Below, piece by piece: positions 6,287 to 9,772 of a stretch of 9,772 nt of DNA. Source of the stretch: an uncultured Vampirovibrio sp. GTDB taxonomy: Bacteria; Cyanobacteriota; Vampirovibrionia; Gastranaerophilales; Gastranaerophilaceae. The position numbers and the translations under genes are program-made. Location: assembly GCA_910583725.1 (NCBI GenBank), contig CAJTXZ010000016.1, positions 60,736 through 70,507 on the forward strand. The letters run 5' to 3'. Below the pieces are notes generated by a model. The model was not told the origin of the DNA, made no database searches, and worked only from the letters and a program-made list of their open reading frames with translations. Position 1 is the first letter of the stretch, and the number at the start of each line of letters is the position of its first letter.

Positions 6287-7060
6287 ATGCAAAGAAAAAC
6301 TTATCTTCAACATTGTTTAAATAATAAAGGCAGACTTTCAAGATGGCCTTCAAACCTTATGCCCCTTGCCTTTTATATTGCACCTTTCAGGTGGTATAAG
6401 TCTACGTCTCAGTCTGACGCTTATAAATATACCAACCTTGTTTTGGAGGCTCTAAATACTTGGCAGAGCGCAGGAGCAGGTTGTGTAGGGTTTAATCTTG
6501 TTAATGCTCTTATAAATTCTCAGGTGAACCTTGAATGGAAAAGGGTAGATAGAAAGTCTCTTGGTCAATGTCAGTTTCATTATGACCCCAATGGCAGATA
6601 TTATTCTGCTGAGGTAAAAATAGGCCTGTCAGATGGCATTATCTGTAAAAAATATATGGATGAAGCTGAGGTTTACCATACCATTCTTCATGAAATTGGT
6701 CATGCCTTGGGTCTTGGCCATTCGCCCTACAAAGAAGATATAATGTACACCCCGCACCAATATGGCGTTGTAAATCTCTCAAACCGTGATATTCAAACTC
6801 TTCGCTGGCTCTATAAGTTTGATATCGGAAAAACCCCGGAAGAAATATTGGCTGCAAATGCCGGTGCCAATGCAAGAGATTTAGATGAACTTGTTATGGT
6901 TTTATCTGGCGAAAAAACAGAATTTCAAAAAGTTGCCGATAATATCTCAATGCGCCCGGGTAAGGATTTGGTTCAGGAAAATCAAAATATCGGCGATTTA
7001 AAGATGTATCTTATGCAGGTGCATAATAATTTTGTGGTTAGAAAAAATAAACCTGATTAA
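6287..7060 (+). CDS. Matrixin-like zinc metalloprotease (metzincin), no signal peptide
   Basis: This is a 257-residue protein with the complete metzincin zinc-binding motif HEIGHALGLGHS (about 135-146). H135, H139 and H145 are the zinc ligands and E136 the catalytic base. Six residues later DIMY (151-154) fits the Met-turn with M153. The upstream part, with RWPSNLMPLAFYI (about 19-31) and LNTWQSAGAG (about 56-65), matches the matrixin catalytic-domain opening, where a peptide-bond-cleaving domain of about 160 residues begins. A polar C-terminal tail of about 75 residues has no recognised domain. Matrixins are normally secreted, but this N-terminus (MQRKTYLQHCLNNKGRL) is polar and basic with no hydrophobic stretch or lipobox, so the protein looks cytoplasmic or non-classically exported. 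No prodomain cysteine switch is visible. The substrate is unknown. The gene is divergent from ybaB and convergent with the XRE gene. Confidence 0.85.
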   Translation: MQRKTYLQHCLNNKGRLSRWPSNLMPLAFYIAPFRWYKSTSQSDAYKYTNLVLEALNTWQSAGAGCVGFNLVNALINSQVNLEWKRVDRKSLGQCQFHYDPNGRYYSAEVKIGLSDGIICKKYMDEAEVYHTILHEIGHALGLGHSPYKEDIMYTPHQYGVVNLSNRDIQTLRWLYKFDIGKTPEEILAANAGANARDLDELVMVLSGEKTEFQKVADNISMRPGKDLVQENQNIGDLKMYLMQVHNNFVVRKNKPD

Positions 7061-7082
7061 GTTTTGTAAAATGTTTGTAATA

Positions 7083-7343
7083 TTAATCCACTAAAGAAAA
7101 ATCTTTAGGCAAATTTTCTTCAATTATCTTTACAAAATCTGACGCCCTGACACCAAGGGCTTCTGAAAGTTTAAAAATCGTTGTTAATTGAGGGTCCTTA
7201 AATCCTCTTTCCAGACTATTTAATAACGACGTTGAAATATCGTATTCACCCGCTAAAAGGTACAAACTCTTTTGTTTCCGAAGCTTTTTCAGGGTTTTGC
7301 CGGCAAGGGCGCAAATTAATTTTTTCTTATCTGATTGTTGCAT
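7083..7343 (-). CDS. XRE-family (Cro/CI-type) transcriptional regulator
   Basis: This 86-residue protein is essentially one helix-turn-helix domain. The core runs from KTLKKLRKQKSLYLLAGEYD through ISTSLLNSLERGFKDPQ to LTTIFKLSEALGVRASDF, a standard XRE pattern with the recognition helix near ISTSLLNSLERG (about 36-47). No effector domain follows. It ends 22 nt from the matrixin stop codon (convergent) and faces the long prepilin-like gene across 88 bp that contain a perfect palindrome, so it probably represses itself and that gene. It has no Shine-Dalgarno. TATTAT (7356-7351, minus strand) lies 7 nt before the ATG, again suggesting a leaderless mRNA. Confidence 0.88.
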   Translation of the reverse strand: MQQSDKKKLICALAGKTLKKLRKQKSLYLLAGEYDISTSLLNSLERGFKDPQLTTIFKLSEALGVRASDFVKIIEENLPKDFSLVD

Positions 7344-7350
7344 TTTTTAA

Positions 7351-7356
7351 ATAATA
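7351..7356 (-). promoter_or_regulatory. Putative -10 box of the XRE regulator gene
   Basis: TATTAT on the minus strand lies 7 nt before the ATG at 7343. No consensus -35 is found at the expected distance; that position (about 7374-7380) falls inside the operator-like palindrome, consistent with autoregulation. Confidence 0.35.
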
Positions 7357-7372
7357 AGTTAAAATAAAATTA

Positions 7373-7390
7373 TCACGTTCACGAACGTGA
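7373..7390. promoter_or_regulatory. Operator-like palindrome between the XRE and prepilin-like genes
   Basis: TCACGTTCACGAACGTGA has perfect 8-bp half-sites (TCACGTTC and GAACGTGA) around a 2-bp centre. A second overlapping dyad, TTCACG-AA-CGTGAA, covers 7378-7391, and a related direct element TTTACGA follows at 7394-7400, 16 bp from TTCACGA. The site sits 30 bp upstream of the XRE start and 41 bp upstream of the prepilin-like start, overlapping the likely -35 zone of the former. XRE dimers typically bind such dyads, so this is the natural candidate for its binding site. Confidence 0.6.
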
Positions 7391-7418
7391 ATGTTTACGA
7401 GAAGCTGTTTATCTAATT

Positions 7419-7422
7419 GGAG
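7419..7422 (+). promoter_or_regulatory. Ribosome binding site that decides the prepilin-like start
   Basis: GGAG lies 9 nt before the ATG at 7432, a good spacing. The alternative start at 7654, which would give a conventional short prepilin leader, has only a weak TGAAAA upstream. This favours translation of the long leader. Confidence 0.6.
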
Positions 7423-7431
7423 CTATTTTAA

Positions 7432-9772
7432 ATGAAAATTGTTTATCTAAAGCCTCTTAAAAGGTTGCATTTTTGTGTTGCAAATTTTTGCAAATCCATG
7501 TTTAATCTTTCATCTGATATCACATTTTACGATTTCAGATTATCATCTAAATTTGAAACTTGCTACAAAAAATTAAAATTTAAACAAAAAATATCAGCAA
7601 TAAGACATGCTGGTTCTTTATTAAAACCGCATTTTGAAAATTGCAAAATTCGTATGATTCGCCCTGCCTTCTCCCTCGTTGAAATGCTCATGGCATTACT
7701 CGTTGCTTCTCTATTACTGGCCGCGTTAGCGCCAGTAATGACAAAAAGATTCAACGAGAATGTTAATGTTACAGGAAGTATGGGAGCAAGTAATACTACT
7801 CAAAAAACATATGAAATAGAATTTAATTCAGATGAATGTTCTGACATAAAAATAGATAGTACAGATAATAGTGAATATTGCGAAGGAGAATTTGAAGTAC
7901 CAAGAACATTCAAAGGAGGATATATAAAAGCAACAGTTATATCAGCTGGAGGTGGTGGAGGTATAGCACCAACAGCAGGATATACTGAATATACAACAGC
8001 AGGAAGTACAAACACATTCACTGTACCATCCATGACAGGGAATATTGAAGCTACTCTAATAAGTGGAGGAGCTGGAGGGGGTGCTGGGGGACAAGCAAGG
8101 GTTAACCATACCTTTGTAACTAATGGCAATGGTAATGTTAGTCAGAATGAGACGAATTTGTTGACGGTGACGATTGGAGGATTTCCTACTTGGAAAATTC
8201 CAGATATCGCAAAAGGGAAATATGCGCTAATTACCGCCTGCGGAGGAGGAGGCGGAGGTGGTGGCGCCTCTATATATAGCGGAGCAGGCGGTGGTTCTGG
8301 TGGATATTTTGTAGATCGTAGTATACAAATGCCAACAACTGACGAGATCCTAATCCATCTTGGTGGTGCTGGTGGTGGAGGTGGTGGTGACAACAACAAA
8401 GGTGGCAATGGTCTTGAATGGAATGGCGGAGGTGGCGGTTCTGGGCTCGATTATAAAGCATTAGCTGGAATTGGTGGACAATTGGGTTGGTCCACAGGTG
8501 GTTATTGCCTTAATTTTGATGATGGGTATGGTGGAGCTAGTGGCAACGCTACACCAGGCGAGAATGGCGCAGGACATGCTAATGATACCATGGTGCTGGG
8601 TGGCGCAGGTGCGGATGGAGGTGGAAAAGGTGGCGATGCTTATCCTAATTATGGATACAGCACTGCTGGCGCAGGTGGCGGAGGCGGTGTGCATATGGGC
8701 GGAGGCGGAGGCGGTGCCTCTGGCGGTAGTGGTGGTGGCGGCGGGGCAAAAACTGTCTTTGATTTTGATAGCAATAGAAACAATCCATACATGTCTGCTG
8801 CTGGCGGAGGTGGTGGAGGTGGTGGAGCATATGGTAATGGCCGAGGCGGTGGCGGTGGCGGGGGTGCTGGGACTTCTGGCGGGGCCAATGGTGGAAATGG
8901 CGGAAATGGTGGCGGAAATAATTCCGTAGGCTCGCCTGGTGGTGGCGGCACTGGCGGAAACCCTGGTTCTGGAATTTCTGGCGGGCAAATTTCTACAATA
9001 TTTGGAAATAATTATTGTTCAGGTGGAAATGGTGGCAATGCTGCAAATGGTTTTGCTTCGGGCGAAAACGGCAAATCTGGTGCACTTCGTGTTAGCTATT
9101 TGACTCCTGGCCCTGGTGGCTCTGGCGGAGGTGCTGGTCATATAGTTCCTATGCAGAAAGTCAAAACAAATCAGAATGAAATATTAAGTATAAAATTAGG
9201 TTCTGGTGCAGGTGGTGGCATTCCAGGTCAAATAAACAGTAGTGGCGATATTATTGGTGCAGGTGTAGGTAACGGGGCAAATACAAGTTCTATTTCTAAT
9301 ATAATTACAAAGATTGCAAGAGGCTCTTCTATTGTATTAACAACACCGGATAATGCAGCCAGAGGTGCGTATGGCGGGTCACCAACCGGCTCTTTGTATG
9401 GATTCAGCATAGCTCCATATAATGGCACAGCAGGCTTTATAACAAATGGTGTGATAGGGTCTTTTGACGGAGTTTCTACAACTGGCTTCTCCAACACCCA
9501 TGGCAAAACTGCCAACAACACCACCCAAACAGGCAACATCACCTACCCCAATGGCTCCACCGGAGGAGACGGCGGCACTGTTACTACCCCCTTCACTGGA
9601 ACATGTACACCTGGAGCTGGTGGAACTAGTAGTTCTCCTAATGGGAAGAATGCATCTGGTTATGGTTGCGGCGGAGGTGGAGGATATGGATTAGCTAATG
9701 GAGGATCTGGTAGTGGAGGTTACGCTAGAATATCCTGGAATAAATATTGGGATACAGCTAATAATGTATATA
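7432..9772 (+). CDS. Prepilin-like glycine-rich surface protein, long leader, 3' end outside window
   Basis: The frame is open for 780 codons and runs off the window. Residues 1-74 are a basic, phenylalanine-rich leader with cysteines at 15, 20, 44 and 71. Residues 75-105 are a type IV prepilin signal: RPA|FSLVEM, with expected cleavage after A79, F80 as +1 and E84 as the conserved Glu+5. A hydrophobic helix follows (about 85-103), then MTKR. Prepilin peptidase would remove the leader and leave the helix as membrane and filament anchor. C136 and C150 may form a disulphide. From about 166 the chain is dominated by glycine runs arranged in modules. Strand-like segments such as NTFTVPSMTGNIEATLISGG (about 194-213) and TWKIPDIAKGKYALITACGG (about 253-272) lead into runs of up to eight glycines. 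Segments ALRVSY (about 551-556) and ARISW (about 766-770) look like module ends. This resembles glycine-rich domains of phage tail fibres and adhesins. Function is inferred as surface display. Confidence 0.8.
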   Translation, partial: MKIVYLKPLKRLHFCVANFCKSMFNLSSDITFYDFRLSSKFETCYKKLKFKQKISAIRHAGSLLKPHFENCKIRMIRPAFSLVEMLMALLVASLLLAALAPVMTKRFNENVNVTGSMGASNTTQKTYEIEFNSDECSDIKIDSTDNSEYCEGEFEVPRTFKGGYIKATVISAGGGGGIAPTAGYTEYTTAGSTNTFTVPSMTGNIEATLISGGAGGGAGGQARVNHTFVTNGNGNVSQNETNLLTVTIGGFPTWKIPDIAKGKYALITACGGGGGGGGASIYSGAGGGSGGYFVDRSIQMPTTDEILIHLGGAGGGGGGDNNKGGNGLEWNGGGGGSGLDYKALAGIGGQLGWSTGGYCLNFDDGYGGASGNATPGENGAGHANDTMVLGGAGADGGGKGGDAYPNYGYSTAGAGGGGGVHMGGGGGGASGGSGGGGGAKTVFDFDSNRNNPYMSAAGGGGGGGGAYGNGRGGGGGGGAGTSGGANGGNGGNGGGNNSVGSPGGGGTGGNPGSGISGGQISTIFGNNYCSGGNGGNAANGFASGENGKSGALRVSYLTPGPGGSGGGAGHIVPMQKVKTNQNEILSIKLGSGAGGGIPGQINSSGDIIGAGVGNGANTSSISNIITKIARGSSIVLTTPDNAARGAYGGSPTGSLYGFSIAPYNGTAGFITNGVIGSFDGVSTTGFSNTHGKTANNTTQTGNITYPNGSTGGDGGTVTTPFTGTCTPGAGGTSSSPNGKNASGYGCGGGGGYGLANGGSGSGGYARISWNKYWDTANNVY
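7713..7739 (+). repeat. Strong hairpin inside the prepilin helix coding sequence
   Basis: ATTACTGG (7713-7720) pairs perfectly with CCAGTAAT (7732-7739). With C7721 bulged, CGC/GCG adds three more pairs around the loop GTTA. The 11-bp stem is much stronger than expected for the AT-rich surroundings and lies over the codons for the end of the hydrophobic helix (about residues 94-103). Confidence 0.5.

Noticed and set aside
7378..7400. LexA/SOS box near the XRE-prepilin intergenic dyad
   Set aside because: The half-sites have the order GTTC-N2-GAAC, not the GAAC-N4-GTTC order of the Bacillus-type SOS box.
8142..8951. Proline-rich minus-strand open frames (8142-8408, 8649-8951) and other frames opposite the glycine-rich gene
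   Set aside because: They are the antisense reading of GGN glycine codons, which gives CCN proline runs. The plus frame is open throughout and starts with a good ribosome site and a prepilin signal.

Overview
The window is AT-rich bacterial chromosome. The best guess is a gut Gastranaerophilales (Melainabacteria, the non-photosynthetic sister group of Cyanobacteria), but this is inference. It rests on the AT-rich codon use, a RecR N-terminus that resembles cyanobacterial RecR (YTKPLAKLIE...LPSIGPKTAQRLALHLL), a prepilin helix of the A|FSLVEM type, and a very long glycine-rich prepilin-like protein. No plasmid, phage integration or CRISPR signature was seen.

Region 1 (1-2611) is housekeeping. 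An rqcP-like S4-domain gene and a PfkB-family sugar kinase form a tight leftward pair. recF runs divergently to the right from a 48-bp intergenic promoter hub. Region 2 (2612-4702) is one leftward gene for a large polytopic membrane protein of GT-C glycosyltransferase type. Region 3 (4703-5194) has no protein gene. It holds a strong rightward promoter followed by an intrinsic terminator, which together look like a transcription unit of about 70 nt, and then a GC-richer stretch packed with short hairpins, two of which share an identical palindromic core. Region 4 (5195-6233) is the classic ybaB/ebfC-recR pair, leftward. With recF, the window therefore carries two parts of the RecFOR gap-repair pathway. 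Region 5 (6287-7343) is a matrixin-like zinc metalloprotease without a signal peptide, convergent with a small XRE-type regulator.

Region 6 (7344-9772) is the unusual part. A perfect operator-like palindrome separates the XRE gene from a divergent, very long open frame of 780 codons that runs off the window. It encodes a 74-residue leader with four cysteines, then a type IV prepilin cleavage site and hydrophobic helix, then hundreds of residues of glycine-rich modules resembling those of phage tail fibres and surface adhesins. The simplest reading is a surface-displayed pseudopilin/adhesin controlled by its neighbouring XRE regulator.

Regulatory style also stands out. recF, the membrane glycosyltransferase gene, the XRE gene and, nearly, the matrixin gene each have a good -10 box 6 to 10 nt before the start codon and no Shine-Dalgarno sequence, which predicts leaderless or near-leaderless mRNAs. 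Other genes here (ybaB, recR, rqcP, the sugar kinase and the prepilin) have recognisable Shine-Dalgarno sites.
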